Positions 44,417 to 59,400 of a stretch of DNA of 64,000 nt are shown in pieces. Origin of the DNA: Strigops habroptila (Eukaryota > Chordata > Aves > Psittaciformes > Psittacidae); assembly GCF_004027225.2 (NCBI RefSeq), contig NC_044290.2:8324906-8388905 (forward strand), given 5' to 3'. Both the position numbers and the translations under genes were made by a program. The notes below the pieces were generated by a model that saw only the letters and a program-made list of their open reading frames with translations, was not told the origin of the DNA and did not search any database. Numbering within the stretch: position 1 is the first letter of the stretch; every line of letters begins with the position of its first letter.

Positions 44417-47159
44417 ACTGTTTTCCCTACTGTTGGAACTGGCTGTTGTGCTTTCTGTTATTAAGGAGGGAGTTATTGCTCTCTTTAGGTGAGGTTTCCA
44501 TGATACTTGCTGCTTGGCACTCAAGAGACTCTTATTAAAGAGCTGATGTGATTCCCATGAAGATTTTGTGAAGTCTGTTAAATGGGTCACCACATGCCAG
44601 ATAACATAAGCAGTATCTGCATCCCTTCTTGGGACCAGCAGAGATGGAAGGTTTTGTACCACCCTGAGCTGTGCATCAGCCGCTGCTTGAAGGAAATGGC
44701 ACACACAACTTTAAAATATTCCCCTTTGTTCAACTAATAGTATCGAAATAAAAAAGACCTTTTTTTGGTGGCAGATTAGTAGATTTAGGTCACAGGCTGT
44801 AAATGAGTGTGACTCAGCTGTGTGAATAAATCAGCTCACTTGATTGTGAGATGAATTTACACTTTGAAAGCTTTTAATAGGTTATGAATATTCAGGGTCT
44901 GCCACATGGTAGGGGATCTAAAGCAAAGGCTTAGATTCCTACAGCCTTGGCTCTCACTCAGCAAGTGTTGTTACAAAAGAGTGTCTTGGAGTGGTAGATA
45001 GCAGAGCTGCTCTGATCCCTCTTCTTTGTCCTTTTTGCTGTTGCTAATAGGAATGCAACAGTGCAATACGCTAACTGGTGGCTCTGCAAGACAGGTTTTA
45101 TCATGATGATAAATGCTCAGAGTGCACCGTCCTCTCAGCACTATCTGTAGACATCAAATGGCGTTGTACAGGTGTCAGGGAAGGGGATTTGAAATCTCTC
45201 TCTCTGGCTTGTAGAAGAATCTGGGAGCAATTACTCACCCCAGCCCTGTAGGCAGAGGCAGCACCAGGCTCTGGTTTTGCTTTAGGGTACAATGCTCAGC
45301 AATCCTGAAACTTGGTTTTCTTCAGTGTCTTGTTCAGCACATGGAAAATTGCAAATGGCTCCTGAGAAATCCAATCAACTCAGGATTTTGTCTCCTCTTG
45401 GTTATAATATCTCTGTATATGAGCTGGGTTATGGGTTCTTCAGGGTGCAAGGAACTGCATTTGTACAGCCTGGGGTGGCCTGTATTCTAGAACCTCTTGG
45501 CACAAACGCCGGGCAAGTAGTAAACAATAAGCCCACGTTGTTTCTGGGGAAGCTATCTCCTGCAGATGCTTTCTTGCTTTCTTGCCAAAGAGATGATCTT
45601 TGCTTCGGATCAATTGCAAGGTGGTTCCACAGTCCTGAAATCTGGGCACAAACAAGAAGCATTTAGCAGAACACTTTGCAACGAAGCTGATGCCAAAGAA
45701 GACAGCTCCCCTGGGTTCTTATGATCAGGTACAAGCTTCATGGTGGTAAATGCCTGTATGAGTGAGAGTTATGACATTGCTTTGAACAGTAGAGCCCATG
45801 CTCATGCAGGAAGCAGCCAAGAAATGCGTTGGACTTCCCTGGGCTCTGTTGAGTCTCAGCATTTGGTAGTAATTCCTAATTTGTTACTTTTTGAAATGCT
45901 ATTCACAAGAGTAGTGGGGAAGGGAAATAAAGATGCTGGTGCAAAGTTACCCAAGTTAAGAATAGCCTCCAATGGGCAGTGAAGTGTTTTAAATTTGGTT
46001 TTTTTTGCTTGCAGTAGAGATTTCTTGCCAAAGCTCTCTATGGAATTAGATTGAAAATCTGAGTTCAAGGTAGCTGAGTAAGAAAAAAGGATTTGGCAGT
46101 GCTGTGAAAATCTTTAATCAAAAAGGGTCTATACAGCACCTCAGCAGAGTTCTCCTGGTACAGCCTCTCAGTGCCTTGCATGTGCCAAGACTGAATCATA
46201 GCTGCTGATGAAGTTAAAGAGGTGACAGGGCTGAGCTGGAGTATGTGTGGTTTAGGTGTCACACACAGCAGCCTGCCACAACAGCTCTGTAGATGGCCAG
46301 GCCCAAGAATGCTGCTGATGGGCAACACTTCCTGAAGAGGCGAAAAATGAGAAACACACTTGGTGTGAAAGCTGAGCTGGTGATCCTTGTGCAACCAGGA
46401 GCTTCTGCTGTTTCACTGATAGTACATTGCTGCAGTGCCAGAGCTTGTGATGCTGACCAGCTTGGTAAGAAGCTCCATTACTTGTGCTGAAAATTTGTCA
46501 ATACAAAGAAAAAGGGGAGGGGGGAGAAGTTTTAGGTTTCTAAAAGGCAGGGGAAGAGCTCTAACAACAGCATTGGTGCAAGAAGTGCAGTACAGCCTGC
46601 ACTACTGCTCATCCTCTGCATAAGTACAGCCAGATGTTGGTGGATAGTCTCATGTGGGTGGCAGAATTTATACCATTGATAAAGGCAGTGAAAGGGAGGA
46701 AAACCCATAGGCTTCAGTTGTGCCAAGCTCTAGGTATGTGCTCAGAGCCCAGTGATGTTATTAGCATCTAGGTATATGAAGATAAAAGCATTGATGGTTT
46801 CTGTTGAACAGGAATGGAGTTGAATAAAAGGTTGAAGTTGAACGCTATAGCAGTGATTTGTTGAAGTTAAGCCTCAAGAAGTCTGTATGGTTGGGGGCAC
46901 CCATTTTAACATGATTCTCCGGAAATTAATCTGAAAGCACAAGGGCTGTAAAACCTGACATCTTTCTGAGGTTTTAACCAGGCTATAGAATTCCACAGCA
47001 AAAGTACATTTCATTATTAAATTCTACAAGTAGAGTAGAAATCCATCATTTCCATTCACTGCCACAGGTTTTTTCCAGAAGGAAGGTTAATTTGTTGTTT
47101 TATTCTGGTCTATTATCTGTAAGGAGAGCTGAGCAGTGGAAGAAGCTGCTGGCAGTAGA

Positions 47160-47235
47160 TGTAAAATGTTTAAGATGTTTAAGACTAGACTGGACACCTG
47201 TCAGGAATGCTGAGATATTAAATCAGTCTTCCTAA
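47160..47235 (+). mobile_element. Ancient CR1/L3-like LINE fragment
   Basis: The run GATGTTTAAGACTAGACTGG ACACCTGTCAGGAATGCT resembles the 3' part of old amniote CR1/L3 elements (the TTTAAG..GGCTGGAC..CTGTCAGGGATGCTTT motif). The match is diverged and its limits are approximate. Confidence 0.5.
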
Positions 47236-50200
47236 GCTATAGCATAATATTTCTGTTGAGCCAAGGGCTGCCTCTTTGAGAGAGAACTCTAAGGGAATAA
47301 GGTTGGGAAAGAGAAAATGGAGAACCAGAAACTTGTGTTGACAGACAGTGGATTGAAACCTGCAGAATTCTGACCTGGCACTTCAGCACAAGCTTGGCTG
47401 TGTGCATGAGTAGCCCTGGCTTCAACAGGAATATCTGTGGCCCTTGAAGCACACGCTCTGCAGTTGTGCTGCATTGGGGCTAAACTGCTCAGCATCCCTG
47501 CAAGGTGAGATTCTGAATAGCAGAGCAGCGTTGGGAAGGAAATGTGCTCACTGATCAAGATGTTCCAAAGTCTATCTTCAGGGCAGGTCTGAGTCAACAC
47601 TCTGTGATAGTGCTGTCAGACTAAATGATAATACAAAGTATTCTGACAACCCACTTGGTCTGGAAACAAACGCTGCCTGTTCCTTGGCAGTGATTTGTAA
47701 TTAAACTGGGGGCTGGAGTTGCCAGTGCTAGTTGCCACTGTGACTCAAGCCACTGACTCCTCTCGTTCGGCATAAAACACTCAAATATTTAGATTAAATA
47801 CATTCAAGTGAAATATAGGAATCATCTTTTTATTTGGAAAATTAAACTGTTCTGTAGCTTTATTAAGGATCTCTGAGATTCACCTGAATCACAGACAGCG
47901 CTGAGGAAGCTCAAATACACATGCCACAAAAGAAAATATATGAGGAGAATTTTGATACAGGTACCCTGCATCTACAGTTTGCAATTATATCTGACCTTTT
48001 AAAATAACCCAAGTGCAGAAAAGGTGCTTGAATACATCACACCCCAGATGAGTTTCATCTGTACTTCCTGGTTTCCTGAGAGCTCTGCTCTTTGCAGTAA
48101 AGAGCAATCAGGTTAATCAAAATAAGTGACAAAAAGGAAATGATATGCAGGAAATTCTCTACTGGCTCATCCAAGATTGTGTGCAGTGCTTCCTTGAGAC
48201 TCAAAGGACAGAGACCTAAGGCACTGAACACTCTTACTGCTGTGTGTACAGCTTCACACGCTTAGTGAAAAGCACATGCTAAACTTGTTGCTGATATTTT
48301 CCTTCCTGTTTTCTATTTCTGTGTCAGTCTTTTCTTTTTCTTTTGCTGCCTATAGTCCTACTTTGAGGTCCTTGGCAGGGTTTATGTTCTGTCTTTCTTG
48401 CAGGGACAGCACTCTTTCCAGTGACTTGTCATACACCTTTCTGCCCTTAAATCTTTCCTAGCTAGTGTAGGGTCAAAACTCTTAGTGCAATTCCTGTCTT
48501 CTGTGGGATTGCAGAGCAAGCTCAGACTCTGGAGTTCAAACGTATGAACAGCTTTGTTTATCCAGACCTAGAAAAACATCTCCACCATCTAGACAGCATC
48601 CTTGAATTGGTACTTTGGCCACATGTTGGATAATCTGTGCATTGGGAACAAAAGGACGTATGCAGTTCCATCAAGCTGCATTATAGTAGGAGGATTAACA
48701 TTAAAATAAACAGGTTTCTATTCACTACATGAAGGTCTGTCAACATATTTTGACAGTTTGCTGCAGTGATGCATTAGTCAGCACGTTATGTGAAAGTGTC
48801 ATGTCTGTATCTGACAGGTTACCTGTAACTATCATGACTCCTGCTGTTTTTAAACAGCTTTTACTTATATACATTTCCCCCATCCCATCTTCTTCCCACA
48901 TCAAAGATGGGGTGTTGTCAGAAGCTAGAGCCTGAGCCATGGCATCTCATTTTCTCCTGTTAAAAAATGAACATACATTGCTGAAGTGGACGTAAGTTGC
49001 TTTTAAATTTCACTGTCTGGGCTGAGTGTTTGTGAACAGAGCTTGACCATGGCAGAGCCTGGAAACCAGCCTATATAATGCTAGAAAATGATGGAGTGAT
49101 TATCTACCAGCCTATGCTGTTGCTCTTAATGAGGGTGTTGCTCCTGCCAGAGGGAGCAAACCAACCATTACATGGGGTCAGACCATGTCCTGCACTGCAG
49201 TTCGGGGTTAGGTTCGTGTTTGCTTTCCATGGAAAGCTTGAGCATGTACAAACGTGGCTGAGTATCACAGACGAGAACATCAGCACGTGTAAGTCAGGTG
49301 GTAAAGTTTAGATGTACCCAAGTGTTGGCTTGTTCTGCATGGGCTCCTGTCTGAATGAGAGGAAACCTCTACTTGAAATGTCTACTAGTCTGTTGAGGTT
49401 GGCAGTAGGAAATTTCCTCAAACAAATGGATATTCCAAAACCTTGCATTGTTTTGCACCTTTGTGGAGCTCCATTGACTTTAGGAGGGCTCCCTGTGTCC
49501 ACAGAGGATGGCCAGATCAGAGCCTAACTTAGTTGCTGCAAGTACCTTGAAGAGAAGAGGGTAAGCCACATATTTAGAAGAGCATCGTTTACCAAGGGCC
49601 GTGGTGGTTAGAACAAAGCTAAAAATAGGTGCAAAGAAAACTAATAATCCTCAGAATCACTGGGCTAGAATGGAAGAGAACAAGGTACCTGATGTCTGCT
49701 CAGCGTGTTTAAAATTGACTTGGATTTTAAAATTATGGGACAGACTCAGCAAACAATCACTCCTGATGGAAATACTGTCTGAAAGCTATCAGCAGATCTC
49801 TCTGCAGTACCAAATGCAAAAGACTAATGAGCAGTGGCTGAACACACATGCGACCACTGCATTTATTGTAGATGCTTGTCTACAGTGTTCACGTTTTCTT
49901 ACCAATGGCAACTGTGATTTGTAACCTCTACTGACTGCTTAAACACAAATCTTATTGTTCCTGCTTTAATTTCTTGCTCAGGAAGAACAAAAACTGACTC
50001 CTAGCTCAAGTCTGCATCTTTACAGTAGTGTAGCTGTGTCTGTGGCAGTGAAGGAAGACACAGCTCTGATTCTGTGCAAGGTATTGCCTGAACTGGGCTC
50101 AGCCAAACCTGGACCAAAAGCTCTGTGAGCTCTGAATTGAAACTTTTAAATGCAAACTGAGCACTTGTATAAATCTTTTCAGAGTCTTCGTCCTTGTGGG

Positions 50201-53200
50201 AAGATTTCACTGATCTTTTCAAACAAAAGCAAAGACATTTCATCTTAGACTGACTATCTTTGGTCTTTACTGCCGAAAATCCCAGAAGCTTCATATTCTG
50301 GTTTTTTTGTTGGCATAAAAGAGATAACAAGAGGGAGAACCTGTCTGTCCTCTGACACTCTTGAAAACAGTGGAATGTGAACAAAAGAAAACAGCCTTTA
50401 GAGACCTTGCAGAAAACTACCTGGAAAAATTCAGAGTTTCTCTTTTCATGTTATTAGATGAGCAAATTCTGTTTAGGATTTTTATTCCCTTAGACCGAAG
50501 GACACTTCAAGGCTCTAACTCTGTTCTCCATTAGCTCTAGCATTGGTATAACTGAGCTTTAATGAAGTTCTCATTGATGCCACTCTGAGATTGGAACAGG
50601 CCCTGTAATGGTTTTGTTAAAGAAGCTGTACCAGTTTATGCTTAAAACTCAGAAGCCCTATTCCCAAAGCAGTTATCTAACATTTATCAGGAAGAAACAA
50701 TGAAATTGTTAATAAATGCTGTTTAAAATATTTACAGGTCTCTCTATCTTGCTTCTTAGCAATGCAGGTATGAAAAACTGCCCAAGCTCTCAGCCTGCCC
50801 ACGAATTTCCTTCTTTTTGTGTACAGGAGACAGGAAAAGGGGTGGATGTCGGCCCAGCTGAGAGCTGCTGTGCTGGGCCCAAGTCCTTAAGCAGCGGGCT
50901 GCATGCACAGGAGGAAGCAATATGTGTCAGCCATCCATTGGAAACCTTTAGTAACCAGTATCGGTTTGGTCACATCCTGCTCTACATCTTCCCTAACTGT
51001 GGGTCCCGAGCTTCGCTTTATTCACGCCTTTGCTTTTCGGGCTATGCATGAAAGCAGCAGAGCCAGAGGAGGCAGCTCCAGGGAACATGTTCCCAGGTAT
51101 GCCCAAAGTGCATCCACCTGTTCTTTGTGAGCTCCACGCACTTTTAAAGCTCTATGTCGTATTTTTCCACTTCTGAGAGTGAATATTTAGTTCTGTGATT
51201 TTAGTGTCACTGATCCTTGTTTGTGAACAGCTTCAGTGGCCTGTGCTCAAGGTCTTTTCCCTCATTCAAAATCTCTGCTGCTGAGTTATTTGCACAGGAT
51301 TTGCTGCTGCCTTTTTTCCTGGTGTTGGAATCTGGACTTGCTGGCTATAGGCTATGTGCTAGGTGATAGTTTCTTTGGCATATTTCTTTTCTTCTGTTGG
51401 CAGGTCCTGAGTTTGTTCCATTCTCTTTATGAAGTGAAGTGAAAAATGCTAAGCAGAATTTGCAGTGGCTATCACTTTTATTGAATTAGTGCCTTATCTT
51501 GACATTGTTAGTGTGTAAATTTTGCCCTTTTGAAGACCAAGAGTAGTTGATGTATGGTAGCTTTGTCATTGGGCTGCACTGGCTGTAGATCTCTATCTGC
51601 TTGGCAATTGATATGTAACACAAGTTTATTTCTGGGGTGGGGAAGTGGAACCAGTATTACAATCTACTGAGAGTATCTGATGAATTGTTCTGTTGAATAG
51701 TACTGTGAAACGTGATGTTTTATTGCTGCCACCTGACCCTCTGAATATTCCATTCTCCTCGGTTCTCACAATTCAGCCTTCATTATTTGCTCCCAACAGG
51801 CCATGACTTTGCAATATCCTGTGCCTCTGCTTCCCTGTCTTATTTCCCAGAGCTGTAAAGGGCAAACTCCACATCAGTGCTGAGCCCACATACAGGGCAC
51901 ATAGCTTGCACTGGGCAGTCCAGATGCTGCCTGTGGATGTTGTTGTAATGTTTTGGATAAGTATGGTGCATCGATCTGCCATGCAGTGGGATACTCTGGA
52001 GAGCTGCTGGTGATCAAAGCCCACAGGGACTGGGGTTTTTGCTCCACCAGGACACACTCAGTTTGCAAGGGCAGGATTTGGGATGCAGTACATCTGGGCC
52101 GGCTTTAGTGGTATCTCCTGCCTAATCTGCTCTCGCCATATCTGCCCATCTCTCAGCAGTAACCTGAAGTCAATGTCAGTGATAAAATACAAGGTAGTTG
52201 AAGGTGTTAGATGAAATCTGGGTGTTATGTCTGCTTGCAAATTGGTTCCAGGTACTGTATAAACTAAGCTCTGTGACTTAGTATAAACTGTGCTGTATGC
52301 ACTGGGACCATTAATCTACATAGACCAATTACATTACTTTCATCACTTTGCCTAGTGCTTTCTGGAAGCCTTTTTCACTTATGCAGCACCAATTGTGCAT
52401 GAATTGGAATATGCTGTAGTTAAACAAGAGTGGGATTGGGAAGTGGGGGGGAAGAAGAATATTTCTCCCAGCATACCATAAACTTGTGACAGGCTCCTAT
52501 GACTCAAATCTGAGCCTGGGATAACAGTGCAGCAGAGGAGGAAATCTTGAACACAAGAATATGCTTTTGCATTGGCTTCCCTGGAGTGGATTGTTCTGAG
52601 GAAGCAGGGGGCAACATGTGAGTGTGACTTCTATTTGTTTTACAATCCAGTTTTACAGTTCACAGGAGAGACCTCTAGCTAAACAGGCTGGGGACCTGAT
52701 TCCTCTTACTGAATTAGCAGCTATGTATATTTGACTTAGCATCAGGGTTATGTCCTACATCATTCACTGGCAGCTACATTTTGTCTTATGTCAAAGTTCT
52801 CTTTTGGCTCATTCATAACAATTTCTGGCCTGTCCTCAGACTTAAAAAAAATCCCTTCTTTCATGTTCTATATGTGTACTGAGGTCATGTTATGTTGCCA
52901 TAAAAAGCATGTGGGAGATGTTTGGGAGTGCAGGGTTGCTAGCAGAGCAGGACTGGAACAAGGCGTTCCCTGGGCATTGTGAGCTGCAGCCCAATCTGTC
53001 AGCCAGACCAAAGGAACATCTTCTTCCTCATCCCCCTCTCCCTGCACTGATTATTTTTAGAACCTCTCCACCTCTGCATGTTGGATGTGAGAGCCGTGTT
53101 GCAGTAGATGAGAGTACAGGCCAAATAGATTCAAACCAGCCAGGCTTGGAGTTTCTGATGGGTTTTATATAACACCGTGTAAGGCAATTGCTTCTTTCCA

Positions 53201-56200
53201 TACATCCATGATACATGTGAGCTGCCCACTGCAGTATTGTTCCAGGGCCTGATGTGGAATAATACTTGATTTTTCAGTAATGAGACTCCTTCACACAGGT
53301 GCTATTTAAAGACTAGATCTCGGGACAGAGGATTTGCTTGACTACTTAGAAATTCTTGGAGTGCTGTAATTGCCACAAGTACTTACTTTAACGTATACAG
53401 ACCTACGTAGGCACACAGATTTGGATTCACTGCTGTAGTGTCTCAGTTGGTATGTGCTTATTTTCACTATTCTGAAGGTCTGGGGAGTGGACATGCAATG
53501 AAAATAAGGACCTGTCCATGATGAAAACACTGTAGCCTGTAGCAAACACAGGTCTGCTGAAAGCTGAGCCATTCCTTCAAGAACTGAGCCTTATCTTATG
53601 GAAGGAGGTGCTGACATGAGCATGTATGTGTGCAGCATCCAGACCATTTCAGCACAGAATTAGCCATACTTGTTACTTGTTCTCCTTCTTTAATTATTTA
53701 CTTAACATTTGACCTCCTTTAATGTACTCAGACTGAGTTGGCTTTTCCTAGAAGTTCAGTCTGCAGCTCTTTCTTCAGGCAGAATTCCCCTTATATGGGT
53801 TATGCTCACTCTGGATCAGAGCCAGCAGCTCCTACCAGGCTAAACCATGGCCTTTTAGACAAGGTGCAGATTTTTCCCATCTGTACCATTAGATGGTTTT
53901 TATGGACTTTGTGAGTTTTGCTTCACTGAGGACAATAGCAGCATCCTGGGGAAAAAAAGAAGTCCATTTCTGTAAATCACAGAGGTTTGTTGTTAAGTTC
54001 AGTGGAGACTAGAGAAAAACACATCAGGAATTGTATAGAAAACTCTTATTCTCTGGAGATGTTTCTCCAGTGTCACAGATTCAGAAAGCTTGGAGCGCCC
54101 TGCTGTATGGATGCTCACTTCACACAGAGTCAGTGTGAGTGCAGATGAGATCTGACCACACTTCAAGTTGCTGTCTTTTAGGAAAAGAAATCTCTCTCCT
54201 CTTCCCACTTTTATTTCCCATCCCTTTGCTTTTAAAGCTTCAGTCTCACCTCCCCTCCAGGGGCAGCTTCCTTGAGTGATGCTTCTTGTCTCTTCTGAAA
54301 GAAGTCGCTGGTGTTGCTGTGGTTTTGAATTATGAAGCAGGAAGACCCTGGGGCAGTAAATACCTCAGCTGTATTTGCAGACTTCCACAGATGAGCAGTC
54401 AGTGTATGCAGCTTAAACTACCATGAAAGGACAACAGGAAGACAGAGTATTTTTTTGGAGATCAGCATCATATTATATTCTTCTCTGAGCAGATAATTTA
54501 TTCAAGGAGTGACAGATTGTCTAGTCTGTCTGAGGCACTAGCCTGAGACTCAGTGGTTGCCACAGATTCCCTTTGCTGTCAATATGTGGTGTATCCAAGC
54601 ATAAAATGAACCATCAGACAACATCTTTGAGGTGCTGTGTTAGGATTGAATGGCCAGAATGAGAAACCTTGAAAGGCCATTGCCTGCACCTGATTCACAG
54701 ATGCTCTTAAGCTTTGGTTTGCAAGGCTTTAATTCAGCATGCTGTAGTAGCACTAAATGTATATCTATATTATAGGTCCAGTGAGATATTACTAGCCCAC
54801 ATAGCAAGTGTCTTTTGAAGCAAGTGTAGGCTTTCCTGTTTGAATCAGCTGAGTAATTGATCCTGGGATACAGGCACAGGAAAATTCTTGTAAACCAGAT
54901 GAGAAAAGCTAGAGCTTACTCTGAAAGGTGAACTATACAAGAACATAAAGTTTATTTAGAGAGTTAGTGCTGGAAGGAAATGTCCTAGCAATGAAGTATC
55001 CAATGTTATAGGGAAAGGTTTTGCTGGAGCCATGAGAAACAACAGAAAATCATGAACAGAGGAGTTCAGGAGTCTGACACTGAAAAAGTGAGTCTGCAGC
55101 TTGCAGCTTCTTCCTCATACATGGTAAAACTTCTGGCAGAAGTCCATAAAGCTGCTGATCTCTGGCAAATCCCTTGGTAGGTCTCACTTCTCCTGCTGAG
55201 TGCTGCTGCTTGTGAGAACCTTGTCCAAGGGTGGAAAGGGCTTATCCTCACTGCTGGTGCTGCACACTGACCAGAAGCTATCTGGGTCAGTGGAGAGGTT
55301 CCTATTCACTTCTTTGAGCTTTGCCACATGCCACAGCTGGCCTGTGCAGGTACACTTGTGTTCCTGTGCATCCATCCTGGCTGTTTGCTCTCAGTTTGTC
55401 TCAGGACTCATTTTGTCCCTGGAATATGGCTTGTCTGCTGTAGTGCCCCCAGCAAGGCAGTCAGGACTGGTGGGGATCCCTTAACCCATAGGCCGTCTTC
55501 CTCTGGTGCTGGCACAGGAGGCACTGGTGAGGTGGGCAGCACTTGCATCGTTCCCAACACATGGCATCCTCCCCAGAGAGCAGACCTTTGGTTTTGTGCA
55601 GCCTTAGGTTTTAGGTTTGTTGGTGGAAGGCTTTCAGAGTAAAACTCTGCTGCTTCAGTTGAGCTCAGCACTTGCCATTCATCTTCTTGAGTCCTTTGTT
55701 CACCTGCATTCCATAAAGCTAATAGTAACAAGGACACAAACATTACCTGCTAGTATTTCTTCCCTTTGTACAAATGTTACCTTCTGTTTCTTTGGCATGA
55801 AGATTGACCTGTGGCTGGTGCTGATGCTACCACTTAGTGGTGCACCATTCAATGTGCACAATGGTCTAAGAGTCTTCTTTTGCTTAATTATTATTATTTG
55901 TTCATTTTTATCCCAGATACTGCATGTGCTAGGGCAGCAACCTGGAAGAGGCCTTACCATCATTATCTGCAATGTGGCAGTAATTCAGTTATTGCAGCTT
56001 TCCATAATTCTCACCACTGCAGCAGTGTAAATAAACAGGGAGCAGCGAGACACATGATGGGAGCCAGAAGCAATTTAGCCACAAGAGTTTATCATCAAGA
56101 TCCATACACCCTGGAGCAGGAGAATTGTTTCCTTTGCCAGCTCATGGCTCTCTGACTGCTGGCCAGAGAGACGGTGCCCTGCTTTTTTCACTGACAAAAT

Positions 56201-56439
56201 ACTCCTTTTTGTAGAGCTTCCCTTGATCTTATCCCTGGACACAAACTACATGAAAGAGCTGTGCTGATGGTGTTCAAAGAGACATGGATGCAGGGAGGGT
56301 TCAGCAAGAGACCAGTGATACCTGCACAGAGTTATATTGGGCAGGCTCTGGTTTGGTGGCGGTGTTTGGAGAGGCATTTGCAAGGCTTTCCTGGTGGTCC
56401 CTTGAAAGAGGGATTCCTATTACAGTAAAGGGCAAAACC

Positions 56440-56488
56440 ATTTTGTAAACTCTGAGCAAGAAAAGCTATTTTGTAAACTCAGAGCAAG
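56440..56488 (+). repeat. Two-copy short tandem duplication
   Basis: ATTTTGTAAACTCTGAGCAAG (56440-56460) is repeated with one mismatch at 56468-56488, period 28. It probably arose by local slippage. Confidence 0.7.
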
Positions 56489-59400
56489 TGTCCTGCTCTG
56501 TGGCTCCTCATCCCGTCTAAATCTGCAAAGCAATGGAGGTGCTTACTGAACCCAGCAAGTATGAATGTTCAAAACAAGTGCCTGTTTGTAATTCTCAGCA
56601 CTTCACTTTTGTACTGGTCCTGCCTAATGAGGCTCTGACGCCCTGGCTGTAAAGAGATTCGTTCTGGACCAGTGAAGGTGGAGGATGTCCTATAGTATAG
56701 GGAGTCCTGACTGCTGGACCATATCTGACGGATGGCGCCACTGGAAATTATATCATTACAGAGAAGGTTAAAGTCCTGGTATGAGACAAGTTGTTTTAAG
56801 TCCCGAGTCATCATGATGCCTTCCAGCATCTCTCAAATAAGGGGCTAAATGTTGTTTGCCACGGTTTGGAAATCTATTGCAAAAGCACTTTTGAGAGTTA
56901 GATACCTTCATGTGGTTTTGGTGATTTATAGATTTTATGGCCATTAAGTTCTTCTAGCATGACTTTCACTGTATAATATAGTACAAGTGGTTCCTGCGTC
57001 AAGTCCATTGCTTCTGGTTTTGTTCAAGGTCAGGTTTAGTATGGTGCTAAGGGAACTGCTTCCCATCCTGTCTACTTCCCTCCCTTGTTAACCCTGTCTG
57101 ATGTGATGGGAGCTTTTAACGATGTGATGGCTCTATGGCTGCCTCATTACCTCCATACCCTCCTCACTGATACCTTACTTTGCAGGTAAGGCAGCACTTG
57201 GTCATTTAGAAAAATGCATCAATCTTTATTTGTGAGAAATGTGAATTCACACCCAGAAAGAACAGCAAGGCTGAGCTGTCATCAGGTGCAGCATTTCATT
57301 GTGAGTCAACTTACATGTATGCATGTGAATTGCAGTTACCCGGTTCTAGATCACCTTCATCCAAACTGCTCACAGAACACCACAAGGTGCCTCCAGGACC
57401 ATTTCCACATTTCCCACCCTTGGCAGCTCCAGCCCACCACAGTTACACAGAGAACTGCAGAGAACTGTCCTGCTGATGGGACACACGGTGCAATTTGTCC
57501 ATGACATTGTGTTTATCTCTGGTTCATCCAAGAGCCAGCGTTGGCGGGATGCCCATCTCTGTAATTCCTGTACACCTTGCCACGAGGTTGTTATTCCTAC
57601 TCTTACAAGAAGTGCATGGATCCTGTCCAAACCAGTAGAGTAAGAGATACAGCAGCTGCTGGCTGTTGAGCAGGTCAGTCTGCAGGTGAGGTGCTGCCAC
57701 AATCAGCAGTGTCAGATGGACACAGTCATTGCTACACAGATGTGAAAACATCTGGCTGTTTAACTCAGGTGTTACAAACCAGGAAACTATCAACTTTACT
57801 CCATAGTGAGGAAACCGACTATACACTGTGCAGTGAGCATTCCCTTATTGAACTGGTCCAAGTGAAAGGTGTTCTCAGAAGACTCCTTTTGTTCTTTCAG
57901 ACTCTCAGCATCCCACCTCATGTTTCATACATCTGCCTTTGCTACAGGGCTTTGCCCAGCCTTATCACTGAAGGGTAAAATGCATCCTTGTTACTGTAAC
58001 AAGTGTCTTCTGTGCATTTGCAGATAGCACACATCAGAAACTGTGCCCCTGGAAATGCATGAGGAGTAACCTGTGGTTCTTGTGGCTGGGACATGCCCAG
58101 CTATTAGCAGTGGGCTGGCTTCTCAGATCCTCTTGATTGTCACTCCAACAAGACATCTTTATTTGGAGGAAAATAGATACAAGCACAGTTTGGCAGGTTG
58201 AGAGAAAGCAGCAGCAGCTCTGAGTGTTTGAGAGAAGTTGCAGTGTGGAAGGTCTGGCAAATACACAGAAATCAGTTTTTGCCTATTTAGGGATCTCACA
58301 GGGGATCGATAAATTGTCAAGAGCATTTAAACTGATAACTGTGAAGAAGAGGGAGTGACCTGAAAGGCCAAGAAGGGTAGGTAAGCACCTTGATTTTTTA
58401 AAGGGACCCAGCTAGTTCAGAAATAATGTTTTACTCTGTGTTACACCTGGAATTGGGGTGAGGTGTGGTGAAAAGGATAAACTAGTCCCCTCTCCTCTTG
58501 TATAGCTGCTCCAAAGCAGAGCTGCAAATTGACTGGCAGTGGATGGGGGATGTTCTACACTGGAGATAATAATTTGAGCTCCACTGACCAATTCTTACCT
58601 TATTTCTGAGGGTCCATCTGGGGAGAAGCTCTCCTGGTTCACTGTAAACAGTGTCTATTCTCTTTTTACAATGAAAGAGTTAGTTGGTTTTGCTTTCCAA
58701 GCAATTAATTTTCACTGTCTGGAGCTCTGTGGTGATGTGTTGTCATAATACCTACAGGGAATGTGTGTTAGCTGGAAAAATAAAAATTACTTCTTTTTCG
58801 TCAAGCTGTTTGTGGGGGAAAATGAATTCACATACTGGTAGATAAAGCATCAAGAGATGTAAAAGATAAAAAAATACGACTCAGAGCTAATAAATACACA
58901 TTGACAGAAAATGAAAGCATATGTCCCTATTAAAAGCTGGTTGAAAAAGGCAGCAGTAGAAATGAGCAAAACCTAACCAATAACTTCTTAAAAGGCTTTA
59001 GGTGGAAACCGTTTCACACAACAGGAACAGCCCTGAGGACTCCTGAGCTGTGCGCACAGGCATGAACAGTCACAGTCCCATGTGCAGTTGGACAGAAATG
59101 CCTCTCTAATGACTATTCCCTTGCTTGACAGCTGGACTGGGAACAGTGACCTGCTTACCTGAGCCTGTGAGATGCACTTGTTCAGCTGATGGAGGTCACC
59201 ACAGAACCACTCTTTGCTTTCCTGGTGTAGACCAAAGGGTGGTGTGAGTACAGGACTAGTGAGGAGCGGCTGAATCTCGGGCTCGTGGAGTGCTGTGTTG
59301 TTACTGCTGGTTATTGGTCCTGTTGTGGGGCTTGGTCCCTTGTGTACACAGGAAAGTTAGACGGGGTGGTGTTCAGCTAAAATCAAGATGCTGTACCTAG

